A stretch of 14,545 bases of DNA, taken from assembly GCA_964623315.1 (NCBI GenBank), contig CAZUSU010000016.1, positions 1 to 14,545 on the forward strand, written 5' to 3'. Of this stretch, positions 1 through 5,884 are shown one piece after another. Numbering within the stretch: the stretch's first letter is position 1; every line of letters starts with the position of its first letter. The notes beneath the pieces are model-generated. The model did no database searches. It was not told the origin of the DNA and saw only the letters and a program-made list of their open reading frames with translations. The DNA is from CAZUSU01 sp964623315 (GTDB lineage: Bacteria > Patescibacteriota > Patescibacteriia > Magasanikbacterales > 2-02-FULL-50-9b). Position numbers and translations under genes: made by a program.

Positions 1-1
1 T

Positions 2-466
2 ATGAACAAAAAACTTTTTCTGGCCGCTTCTGCCGCCGCGCTTCTGCTCCTCGGCGCCGGTTGCGCCTCATCTTCGGAAACGTCCGCCGAACAGGCCAAA
101 CGCGATGCGCTCATTGCTCAAACAAAACAGATTGAGGCCAAACCGACGGCCCCTGCCCCCGCGCCGGCGCCTGCCGCAACCGGCCCTACCGACGGAACGT
201 ATTGTTGGGACAAAGCACCAAAAATTTGTCACAAAATTTCGTTTAGCAAAGGCACCGTTGAATTGGTTGTGGGCGGCAAAAATTCTGGTGATGAATTCAA
301 GCTGACGAAACAACCGTCCGGAAAATATTCGTTCACCGAAGCAGGGCTCAATGTTATTACTTTTTTGACCGTCAAAGACGGAAACACGCTTGAAGTCGTA
401 ACGCTCACAGGTGGCAGTGCGGGCAGTACGCAAAGTGCGCCGCAAACGTGGGTGCGCACACCTTGA
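2..466 (+). CDS. small secreted lipoprotein, unknown function
   Basis: A 154-residue protein with a clear lipoprotein signal: MNKK, a hydrophobic stretch to about residue 18, then lipobox L17-G-A-G-C21, so Cys21 should be lipidated and retained at the membrane. An Ala/Lys/Gln-rich segment (22-46) and a Pro-Ala linker (47-60) precede a small domain (about 63-154) that begins TYCWD and holds two Cys (68 and 76). That domain is made of short beta-like strands and ends in QTWVRTP. I do not recognise the domain family. The ATG lies at base 2, so its ribosome site is outside the window and a longer upstream start cannot be excluded, although the signal peptide fits this start. Its TGA stop lies inside the -35 box of the next gene's promoter. 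It could be exported by the normal Sec/Lgt route and processed by the LspA encoded at 8833. Function unknown. Confidence 0.85.
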   Translation: MNKKLFLAASAAALLLLGAGCASSSETSAEQAKRDALIAQTKQIEAKPTAPAPAPAPAATGPTDGTYCWDKAPKICHKISFSKGTVELVVGGKNSGDEFKLTKQPSGKYSFTEAGLNVITFLTVKDGNTLEVVTLTGGSAGSTQSAPQTWVRTP

Positions 467-491
467 CACCACGCGCAAAATCTCGTATCCT
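463..491 (+). promoter_or_regulatory. sigma-70-type promoter of the initiator tRNA
   Basis: TTGACA (463-468), a 17-bp spacer and TATCCT (486-491). Only 5 bp separate the -10 box from the first tRNA base, so transcription should start at or within a base or two of tRNA position 1. The -35 hexamer contains the TGA stop of the upstream lipoprotein. Confidence 0.8.
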
Positions 492-496
492 ATGCA

Positions 497-570
497 CGCG
501 GGGTAGAGCAGCCAGGCAGCTCGCCAGGCCCATAACCTGGAGGTCGCCGGTTCAAATCCGGCCCCCGCAA
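497..570 (+). tRNA. initiator tRNA-fMet (CAT)
   Basis: A complete 74-nt cloverleaf. Acceptor 497-503 pairs with 563-569, D stem GAGC/GCTC (506-509/519-522), anticodon stem CCAGG/CCTGG (524-528/536-540) with anticodon CAT at 531-533, T stem GCCGG/CCGGC (546-550/558-562) with loop TTCAAAT, discriminator A570. It is the initiator, not the elongator: bases 1 and 72 are an unpaired C and A, and the D stem carries the A11-T24 pair, both established bacterial initiator hallmarks. Two of the three diagnostic G-C pairs of the anticodon stem are present (30:40 and 31:39), but 29:41 is A-T instead of G-C. CCA is not encoded; the next bases are TAA. A terminator follows 1 bp later, so this is a single-gene transcription unit. 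Confidence 0.97.
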
Positions 571-605
571 TAAAAATCCTCCCTCGTGTGGGGGGATTTT
601 TATTG
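553..605. repeat. direct repeat copy 1: tRNA 3' end plus terminator
   Basis: From C553 in the tRNA T loop to G605 after the terminator, this sequence recurs at 708-763. The two copies differ only by three extra C in the terminator stem of copy 2. Confidence 0.9.
572..604 (+). terminator. intrinsic terminator of the tRNA gene
   Basis: A 12-bp stem (572-583 with 590-601, one G-T pair) and a 6-base loop tcgtgt. The A-run on the left arm pairs with the T-run on the right, so it can work in both directions. Confidence 0.85.
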
Positions 606-707
606 TTGGTGAACAGAGGATTTGAAGCCAACTCGCGCATCCGAGCGAGCGCAGGATGCATAGCGAGTTGGCAGGTCCTGACGAGCGACTATGGTTCGCG
701 AGGAAGG
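606..707. repeat. palindromic insert between the two tRNA-end copies
   Basis: About 100 bp of non-coding sequence built around a near-perfect hairpin. The arm GCCAACTCGC is answered by GCGAGTTGGC further right, and inside it GCATCC pairs with GGATGC. The left flank reads like an inverted tRNA T-loop segment (GGATTTGAAGCC) and the right flank leads into the duplicated tRNA end (GGCAAATCC), so the palindrome extends imperfectly outward. A weaker second hairpin may follow (TCCT...AGGA). No gene is evident. A minus-strand reading frame covering it has the GAGFEPATSRL string that is a known artefact of translating tRNA genes backwards. Confidence 0.75.
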
Positions 708-763
708 CAAATCCGGCCCCCGCAATAAAAATCCTCCCCCCTCGTGTGGGGGGATTTTTATTG
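708..763. repeat. direct repeat copy 2: truncated tRNA 3' end plus terminator
   Basis: A duplicate of 553-605, starting in the T loop (CAAATCC) and running through the acceptor 3' strand and the terminator. It lacks the 5' two thirds of a tRNA and so cannot make one. Its offset from copy 1 is 155 bp. Confidence 0.9.
727..759. terminator. bidirectional terminator, end of the capA operon
   Basis: The second copy of the tRNA terminator. CCCCCC (736-741) pairs with GGGGGG (748-753) around loop tcgtgt, extended by A-run/T-run pairing. On the minus strand it closes the toxin-antitoxin-capA unit, and the capA stop codon (758-760) lies in its outer stem. Confidence 0.7.
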
Positions 764-1816
764 CGGTATAAACGGCTGACTCTCCTTATTAATTTGGTAC
801 GGCACTGTGGTGAATTCTGCGTTCACACCGCCGTCTACGCGCGTCAATTCAACGGCAACCATTATTCCCTCCATCGTTTCTTTTGAAAAATACTGGTCAA
901 AAATAAAGTTGCCGAGCGAGTAAAAAATTTTCCGCCCCTTATATTCCTCCACATTTTGTACGACGTGCGGATGCCCGCCAATCACCGCGTCGGCGCCGGC
1001 ATCAATAAATCGATGGCCCACCACCACCTGCGCCGCAGAAGCGCGCGGTTTGTATTCGGCACCCCAATGCGGCATGACAACAATATAGTCCGCGCGTGGT
1101 CGCATTTCTTTAATTTCCCGTTCAATAACCGGAATTGTTTTGCTCTCCGAACGGCCAAATGCGTGGTAGCCGATCAAACCAATTTTAAATCCATTGCGTT
1201 CAATGATGCGTCCGACGTCCGTGGCACGATTGAGCGGATCGCCAAAATATTCAACACCCGCCTGTTGCAAATAATCACGCGTGGCGCGCAGACCCTTTTC
1301 TCCTTGATTCAGTGTGTGATTATTTGCCAGCGAAACAACATCAAAATATTTTGCGAGCGGCTGTGCAAACTGCGGATCAAATGTAAATGACATCGCCTGT
1401 GCGCGCTTCATGTTAAATGGCGTGGTGGTGAAGGGCCCTTCCAAATTCGCCACACGCAAATCATATTTTTTTAATTCATCTGCTATGAGCAAAAAAGGAT
1501 ACTCAAAATTTTCTCCTGCGCGTTTGGTGGCGTTATACACATTGCGGTCCAGCATTATGTCGCCGACAATGATGATACGGAGTGATTGCGACTTGTCCGG
1601 TTCTGATACCGGAATAAAAAACAGGGGAGCCGTAATCGGAAAAGACGATGATGACATCTCACTCTCCTGCATAATCGTCGGAAGAGCGGCCTCAACAAAT
1701 GCAACGGGTTGATCCCGCGGTGTGAGCGCGGCGCCGGTAATTGCGGCGCACAGCACCACGGCGCTCACGAGACCGAACGTTTTAAGGGGAGAGAAAAATT
1801 TGATGAGCGAATTCAT
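758..1816 (-). CDS. CapA-family metallophosphatase-like protein, membrane-anchored
   Basis: 352 residues. An N-terminal hydrophobic segment (about 13-31) suggests a signal anchor, with the rest outside the membrane. The CapA/PgsA-like fold is clear from its motifs in order: GDIMLDR (85-91), NLEGP (124-128), LANNHTLNQG (163-172), PHWGAEY (249-255), GGHPHVVQ (280-287) and YSLGNFIFDQ (299-308). The Asp, Asn and His residues are the expected metal site of the calcineurin-like superfamily. CapA itself takes part in poly-gamma-glutamate synthesis or attachment, but no capB or capC is nearby, so a role in surface polymer handling is only inferred. The ATG lies 3 nt after the toxin stop, which suggests co-transcription with the toxin-antitoxin pair. 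The gene ends inside a bidirectional terminator. Confidence 0.9.
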   Translation of the reverse strand: MNSLIKFFSPLKTFGLVSAVVLCAAITGAALTPRDQPVAFVEAALPTIMQESEMSSSSFPITAPLFFIPVSEPDKSQSLRIIIVGDIMLDRNVYNATKRAGENFEYPFLLIADELKKYDLRVANLEGPFTTTPFNMKRAQAMSFTFDPQFAQPLAKYFDVVSLANNHTLNQGEKGLRATRDYLQQAGVEYFGDPLNRATDVGRIIERNGFKIGLIGYHAFGRSESKTIPVIEREIKEMRPRADYIVVMPHWGAEYKPRASAAQVVVGHRFIDAGADAVIGGHPHVVQNVEEYKGRKIFYSLGNFIFDQYFSKETMEGIMVAVELTRVDGGVNAEFTTVPYQINKESQPFIPQ

Positions 1817-1819
1817 ACA

Positions 1820-2065
1820 TTAAAAATTATACGTCGTATCACTTCGTCGTTCAATGGTAATCAGATGCACATCCTCCTGTTCGTCAATACGAAAAATAAT
1901 GCGCAATTTCCCCGCGCGCACACGAAAAATTCTGTCCAGCCCTTTTAGTTTTTTCATATCCAATTGTTTGGTCTCATGATTCTTAATGGACGTGAGCAAA
2001 ATTTTTATCTTCGCGCATTCGCTATCAGACAATTTCAGTAGCGCCTTATCAATTCTGCTCGTCAC
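1820..2065 (-). CDS. RelE/ParE-superfamily toxin
   Basis: 81 residues, usual for RelE/ParE toxins. An N-terminal helical part (about 3-45) is followed by the family's beta-sheet core: KKLKGLDRIFRVRAGKLRIIF, then VHLITIERRSDTTY. The basic residues in these strands and the Tyr close to the C-terminus match mRNA-cleaving RelE/YoeB-like members, though gyrase-type ParE activity cannot be ruled out from sequence alone. I place the start at GTG 2065, one base after the antitoxin stop; the overlapping ATG at 2067 runs straight into TGA. No Shine-Dalgarno sequence is seen, so translation is probably coupled to the antitoxin. The gene is followed after 3 nt by the CapA-like gene. Confidence 0.85.
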   Translation of the reverse strand: MTSRIDKALLKLSDSECAKIKILLTSIKNHETKQLDMKKLKGLDRIFRVRAGKLRIIFRIDEQEDVHLITIERRSDTTYNF

Positions 2066-2066
2066 A

Positions 2067-2285
2067 TCACAATCGTTTTAAAATTTCGTCAAGCCGCACG
2101 CCGCCGCGCTTAATTTTTGTAAAATCTATAACTGTTTCCCACGCATCTTCATGATCATCTGGTGATGTAATGGTAAACAACGCCTGCGATTTACGCATGA
2201 CTAAAAAACGCTTCCCCTTTCCTACCGCGGTGATATATTTTTCCGCGTTTTTACGCAACTCCTTAAGGCCGATGATATTTTTCAT
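2067..2285 (-). CDS. Phd/YefM-family antitoxin
   Basis: 72 residues. The N-terminal part, IIGLKELRKNAEKYITAVGKGKRFLVMRKSQALFTI (about 4-39), has the Phd/YefM pattern: a helix of the L.ELR.N..KY type, then a strand pair around residues 27-40 used for dimerisation and operator binding. The acidic and then basic tail (about 43-72) would wrap the toxin. The order antitoxin then toxin with a 1-nt gap is typical of type II modules. Upstream lies a promoter inside a 28-bp palindrome, as expected for autorepression by the antitoxin or the complex. No Shine-Dalgarno sequence is seen in the short AT-rich leader. Confidence 0.85.
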   Translation of the reverse strand: MKNIIGLKELRKNAEKYITAVGKGKRFLVMRKSQALFTITSPDDHEDAWETVIDFTKIKRGGVRLDEILKRL

Positions 2286-2301
2286 ACGATATAAAACTTA
2301 A

Positions 2302-2334
2302 ACCAAGTATAACTTAAGTTATACTTGGTGGCAA
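2302..2334 (-). promoter_or_regulatory. toxin-antitoxin promoter embedded in palindromic operator
   Basis: A perfect 28-bp palindrome (2302-2329, half-site ACCAAGTATAACTT). On the minus strand, TTGCCA (2334-2329), a 17-bp spacer and TATACT (2311-2306) form a promoter overlapping it almost completely, with a predicted transcript start about 14 nt before the antitoxin ATG. Repressor binding would block RNA polymerase directly. The same palindrome, followed on the minus strand by a T-rich stretch, could also end the pnp transcript. Confidence 0.8.
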
Positions 2335-2350
2335 ATAAAAAATTACTTTC

Positions 2351-4603
2351 TTAAAACCGTGGCCTTCGTGGCCCGCGATCGCCTCCGGATGGCCGGCCGC
2401 CACGCCCCCGAAAACCTCCACCACCATTACCTCCGCCATGACCCGAACGGTCATCGCGCGGCGGGCGTTCCACAAAATCTGCCGGCGGTGGTGTCAGCCG
2501 TTTCATAGACAATGAAATGCGGTTTTGTTCGTCAATTTCTTTTACCACAACTTTCACGTGATCGCCAATTTTGTATAAATCGTGCGGCGATTCAACGCGT
2601 TGCCACGAAATTTCCGACACATGCACCAACCCTTCCTGCTTGGGGAGTACTTCTACAAACATGCCGTAATCCTCCACGCGCGTCACGATGCCGTCCTCAA
2701 AAATTTCACCAGCCGCAACCACGCGCACGATATTTTTTATCCAATCAACGGCCTTGTCAAGATCGGCGCCCGGCGGCGCGGTCACGGACACTTGGCCGGT
2801 CTGCTCAATATCAATTTTTACGCCGCACTTGTCAATAATTTCATTAATTACTTTTCCGCCCGGACCAATCACTTCGCGGATTTTATCTACCGGAATCATA
2901 AACGTCACAATCTTTGGCGCATACGGCGAGAGATCCGCGCGCGGCGCGGGCAAACATTTGGTAATCACGCCGAGAATTTCCATGCGCGCCTCGCGAGCTT
3001 GCATAAAGGTGTCACGAATAATGTCTGCGGTTAAACCGTCGGTCTTAGTATCCATCTGAATGGCCGTAATACCCGCGCTGGTGCCGGCAATTTTAAAGTC
3101 CATGCCACCCGGACCATCTTCCAAATCCTGCAAATCAGTCAGCACCACATATTTGCCGGATTTATTAGAAGCCAAACCCATGGCAATACCGGCAACGGGC
3201 GCCGCGATTGGCACACCGGCATCCATTAAAGCCAACGTGGAACCGCAGGTAGAGCCCATAGAAGAAGAGCCGTTTGACGACATGACTTCTGACACCACGC
3301 GAATGGTGTAGGGGAATGTTTCTTTGGGAGGCAGTACCGGCACGAGCGCCTTTTCTGCCAGCGCGCCGTGGCCAATTTCGCGACGGCCAGGGCCGCGGTT
3401 CGGACCCGTCTCGCCAACGGAATATGCCGGAAAATTGTAATGATGCATGAACCGTTTTTTGCTTTCGCCTTCTATGCCCTGCAAAATTTGTTCGTCACCC
3501 GGCGATCCCAGCGTAACCACCGACAGAACGTGCGTTTCACCGCGCTTAAAAAATCCGGTGCCATGCGTGCGCGGCAGTGCCGCCACCTCTGCTTCAAGCG
3601 TACGAATTTCTTTTAAACCGCGACCGTCCACGCGCCGTCCACGCTCCACAACTTCTTCCGTAATAAATTCTTCCACGATCTGTTTTAGTTTGTTGAACGC
3701 AATTTTACGACGATCCTTGGAAATATTTTCGCGCGTAAAATACGCGTCCAATAAATCTTTTATTTTGGTAAAAGACGCCATGCGTTCTGCTTTGGAACGC
3801 TTGGGCGTATCATAAAAAACTTCTACTGCGTGCTTGGCAATAAACGCGTGTGCCAGTTCCACAATTGCCATATCGGTCATTTCGCCTTCTGGCATTTCTG
3901 CGGAAACGATGGCGGCGCGTTTTTCTTTTCCAACCGCCGCATGCACTTCTTGAATTAATTTCATCGGTTCCTTCAAATGTTTGCGCGCAAAATCCATGGC
4001 ATCAATAAAAACTTCTTCCGAAACTTGCTGTGCGCCCGCCTCAATTTGAGTTATTTTTTCTGTGGTGCCGGTGACCAGCAAATCCAAAACAGATTTTGTC
4101 TGCGCCTCCACCGTGGGATTAATTACCCACTCGCCTTCTACTTGACCCACGCGAATACCGGCAACCGGCCCGTTCCACGGCACGTCGGAAATGGTAAGTG
4201 CGCACGACGCGGCAATGACGCACAACGCTTCGTGATCATTTTCGTTGTCGTAAGATAACACCGTGGTCACGACCTGCACTTCATTGCGCATTGCATCGTT
4301 AAACAACGGACGAATACCGCGATCAACCATGCGACCGGTTAAAATTGCTTCATCCGACGGACGGCCTTCGCGCTTTATAAAACGCGACCCTTTAATAATG
4401 CCGGCCGCATATAATTTTTCGTCAAAATCAACGGTCAAAGGAAAATAATCAATGCCGTCGCGCGTTTTGTCGCTCATCGTTGCGGTTGCCATGACCACGG
4501 TGTCGCCGTAACGAACGGTGCACGCGCCGCCGGCTTGAGGCGCGTATTTGCCCACTTCAATAGTGAGTGTGTGCCCGCCCCATTCAGTAGAAAATTGTTT
4601 CAT
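2351..4603 (-). CDS. pnp: polyribonucleotide nucleotidyltransferase (PNPase)
   Basis: 750 residues from the ATG at 4603. The frame stays open for 37 more codons, but those read through the end of the upstream gene, and the family begins at MKQFSTEWGGHTL. The order is RNase PH domain 1 (about 10-140), helical domain (about 240-320), RNase PH domain 2 (about 330-550), KH (about 566-628, with IGPGGK) and S1 (about 633-703). The catalytic signature is intact: D496, D502 and K504 match the metal-binding Asp pair and Lys of E. coli PNPase. It degrades RNA 3' to 5' with phosphate and can add tails. The C-terminal tail (714-750) is a Gly/Arg-rich, RGG-like segment that most PNPases lack. It is co-directional with the NYN gene (5-nt gap), whose start lies close behind rpsO. 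Confidence 0.97.
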   Translation of the reverse strand: MKQFSTEWGGHTLTIEVGKYAPQAGGACTVRYGDTVVMATATMSDKTRDGIDYFPLTVDFDEKLYAAGIIKGSRFIKREGRPSDEAILTGRMVDRGIRPLFNDAMRNEVQVVTTVLSYDNENDHEALCVIAASCALTISDVPWNGPVAGIRVGQVEGEWVINPTVEAQTKSVLDLLVTGTTEKITQIEAGAQQVSEEVFIDAMDFARKHLKEPMKLIQEVHAAVGKEKRAAIVSAEMPEGEMTDMAIVELAHAFIAKHAVEVFYDTPKRSKAERMASFTKIKDLLDAYFTRENISKDRRKIAFNKLKQIVEEFITEEVVERGRRVDGRGLKEIRTLEAEVAALPRTHGTGFFKRGETHVLSVVTLGSPGDEQILQGIEGESKKRFMHHYNFPAYSVGETGPNRGPGRREIGHGALAEKALVPVLPPKETFPYTIRVVSEVMSSNGSSSMGSTCGSTLALMDAGVPIAAPVAGIAMGLASNKSGKYVVLTDLQDLEDGPGGMDFKIAGTSAGITAIQMDTKTDGLTADIIRDTFMQAREARMEILGVITKCLPAPRADLSPYAPKIVTFMIPVDKIREVIGPGGKVINEIIDKCGVKIDIEQTGQVSVTAPPGADLDKAVDWIKNIVRVVAAGEIFEDGIVTRVEDYGMFVEVLPKQEGLVHVSEISWQRVESPHDLYKIGDHVKVVVKEIDEQNRISLSMKRLTPPPADFVERPPRDDRSGHGGGNGGGGFRGRGGRPSGGDRGPRRPRF

Positions 4604-4607
4604 AAAA

Positions 4608-5294
4608 TTATAAGATGGTGCGCTTACTGCGGCCGCCTGCGGGCGGAGTGCGACGTTGTTGTTCGCCGTGATTTTCGTGATGCGCCAAAGTCGCCGCCGG
4701 TGTTTGCGAACCATAAATCATAAAATGCGCGTTAGGATCGCCGAGGTCAACAAAGAGGTCTGCAATTTCAACGAGTTTTGTTGATGCCGTATTGCGAAAT
4801 GCCATCACTTCTACTTTGCGTCCTTTATTTTGCAAATATTCAACGAGCGGCAAATAATCGCCGTCACCGGAAACCAAAATTACCGTGTCCAATAAATCAG
4901 AGATGGCAATGGCGTCCACCGTAATTCCCACATCCCAATCCGCTTTTTTTAAACCGCTGGAAAAAACTTGCAAGTCGCGTTCTTTTAATTCAATTCCTTG
5001 CAAACGCAACGCGTCAAAGAAACGCACTTCATGCTGTTGTGGAGTTTCCACGACGTATGCGATGGCGCGCACCAACTGGCGCCCCTTGATGGCGCTTTGC
5101 ACGACCTGAATAAAATTAACTTTGGCGCCAAATAAATTTTTGGCGCTGTAATACATATTTTGCACATCAATAAAAATACCGATACGCTGTGCGGAATATT
5201 GAATGAGTGGTTGTTGTGGTTGTTGCTGTGGCGCGGACGCTGGCAGAGACACCAAAGACGATTCCTCGTTGGACGATTTTTTGATACGTGACAT
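4608..5294 (-). CDS. NYN-domain (LabA/DUF88-like) putative ribonuclease
   Basis: 228 residues from the ATG at 5294, 22 nt after rpsO; longer starts would overlap rpsO. After a Gln/Pro/Ser-rich N-terminus (about 1-35) comes a NYN (PIN-like) domain at about 37-184. Its motifs are GIFIDVQNMYY (D43), KADWDVGITVDA (D119, D121, D127), VSGDGDYLPLVEYL (D144, D146) and the closing FRNTASTKLVEIADLFVDL. These acidic residues form the metal-binding nuclease site of this superfamily. The tail (about 185-228) is polar and ends in a basic stretch containing TPPAGGRSKR, encoded by a short GC palindrome. Its place between S15 and PNPase suggests RNA processing or decay; the substrate is unknown. Nuclease activity is inferred from the family. 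Confidence 0.85.
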   Translation of the reverse strand: MSRIKKSSNEESSLVSLPASAPQQQPQQPLIQYSAQRIGIFIDVQNMYYSAKNLFGAKVNFIQVVQSAIKGRQLVRAIAYVVETPQQHEVRFFDALRLQGIELKERDLQVFSSGLKKADWDVGITVDAIAISDLLDTVILVSGDGDYLPLVEYLQNKGRKVEVMAFRNTASTKLVEIADLFVDLGDPNAHFMIYGSQTPAATLAHHENHGEQQRRTPPAGGRSKRTIL

Positions 5295-5316
5295 GTGATT
5301 GTTGGTTAAATAAAAA

Positions 5317-5646
5317 TTATGCCGCGGTTTCCGGTTCATCAACCGCCGCTTCTAACTTATCAAGATCAGCGAACTGTTTTGCCGCTTTCAAATTAAGCTG
5401 TTTGACCAATTTTTCAAAACTGGCTGGATTTTCGCGCTGAATGTAACGCAATAAACGGCGGCGTTCCCCCACTTTGCGCAAAAGTCCGCGTCGCGAGGAA
5501 TGATCCTTGCGGTGTGTCTTTAAATGGCCGGACAGTTCATCAATCTCCGCAGATAAAATGGCGATCTGCACTTCTGGCGAACCGGTGTCGCCGGCGTGCG
5601 TGCGGAATTTGGCAATGATTTTGGACTTTTTGTCTTTTTCGAGCAT
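5317..5646 (-). CDS. rpsO: 30S ribosomal protein S15
   Basis: 109 residues from the ATG at 5646, where GAGG lies 4 nt upstream and the protein begins MLEKDKKSKIIAKF like family members; the frame is open 11 codons further. S15 hallmarks are THAGDTGSPEVQIAIL (17-31), LSGHLKTHRKDHSSRRGLL (38-56) and RRRLLRYI (62-69), the residues that contact 16S rRNA helices. Bacterial S15 is usually about 89 residues; here an extra C-terminal segment of about 20 residues, partly acidic (DLDKLEAAVDEPETAA), has been added. First gene of the rpsO-NYN-pnp unit, which parallels the rpsO-pnp order known from E. coli. A leader of about 80 nt with a hairpin precedes it. Confidence 0.97.
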   Translation of the reverse strand: MLEKDKKSKIIAKFRTHAGDTGSPEVQIAILSAEIDELSGHLKTHRKDHSSRRGLLRKVGERRRLLRYIQRENPASFEKLVKQLNLKAAKQFADLDKLEAAVDEPETAA

Positions 5647-5700
5647 ATGCCTCGCATAATAGTTTCCGCGGCGTGCCAACGCGAGTGTCAGCGGCTACGG

Positions 5701-5717
5701 CCGAGCGCATGGCTCGG
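5701..5717 (-). promoter_or_regulatory. possible leader hairpin in the rpsO 5' UTR
   Basis: CCGAGC and GCTCGG form a 6-bp stem around a 5-base loop, in the predicted untranslated leader of rpsO. S15 represses its own mRNA in several bacteria by binding leader structures, so this could be part of such a site. I do not recognise a specific S15-binding leader class. Confidence 0.3.
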
Positions 5718-5734
5718 AGGAATAAGTGAAAGGA

Positions 5735-5763
5735 AGTGTAGCAGGAGGCTGGGGGTTTGTCAA
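5735..5763 (-). promoter_or_regulatory. promoter of the rpsO-NYN-pnp operon
   Basis: Minus-strand TTGACA (5763-5758), a 17-bp spacer and TACACT (5740-5735). The predicted start near 5728 gives a leader of about 80 nt. Its -35 box is 10 bp from the -35 box of the divergent lipoprotein promoter. Confidence 0.75.
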
Positions 5764-5773
5764 ATACCCTTTA

Positions 5774-5802
5774 TTGACAAAATCCTGACGTTATGTGATA
5801 CT
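5774..5802 (+). promoter_or_regulatory. promoter of the GC-rich lipoprotein gene
   Basis: TTGACA (5774-5779), a 17-bp spacer and GATACT (5797-5802), preceded by TGT as in extended -10 promoters. It is back to back with the rpsO promoter, so both could share regulation. Confidence 0.7.
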
Positions 5803-5872
5803 ATTCCGTTCCAAACCATGCGCGCCGCTGTGGTGCAGATGGCTGGGGCAAACACTAGGGCGCACCGCGCCC

Positions 5873-5877
5873 AAGGA
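5873..5877 (+). promoter_or_regulatory. ribosome binding site deciding a GTG start
   Basis: AAGGA lies 7 nt before GTG 5885. No ATG gives a lipoprotein signal with such a site, so this fixes the start of the next gene. Confidence 0.75.
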
Positions 5878-5884
5878 ACGTTCC

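Noticed and set aside
68..661. A 197-codon minus-strand frame with the string GAGFEPATSRL
   Set aside because: It is the reverse translation of the tRNA plus the complement of the lipoprotein gene; this string is a well-known artefact of tRNA genes.
606..707. CRISPR-like repeat
   Set aside because: Only one palindrome and one pair of long direct repeats are present, with no regular spacers and no cas gene.
956..1390. A 144-codon plus-strand frame
   Set aside because: Antisense to the conserved CapA motifs, so a shadow.
4604..4714. Longer start for PNPase (37 extra codons)
   Set aside because: The extra codons overlap the NYN gene and have no resemblance to PNPase N-termini; the family starts at ATG 4603.
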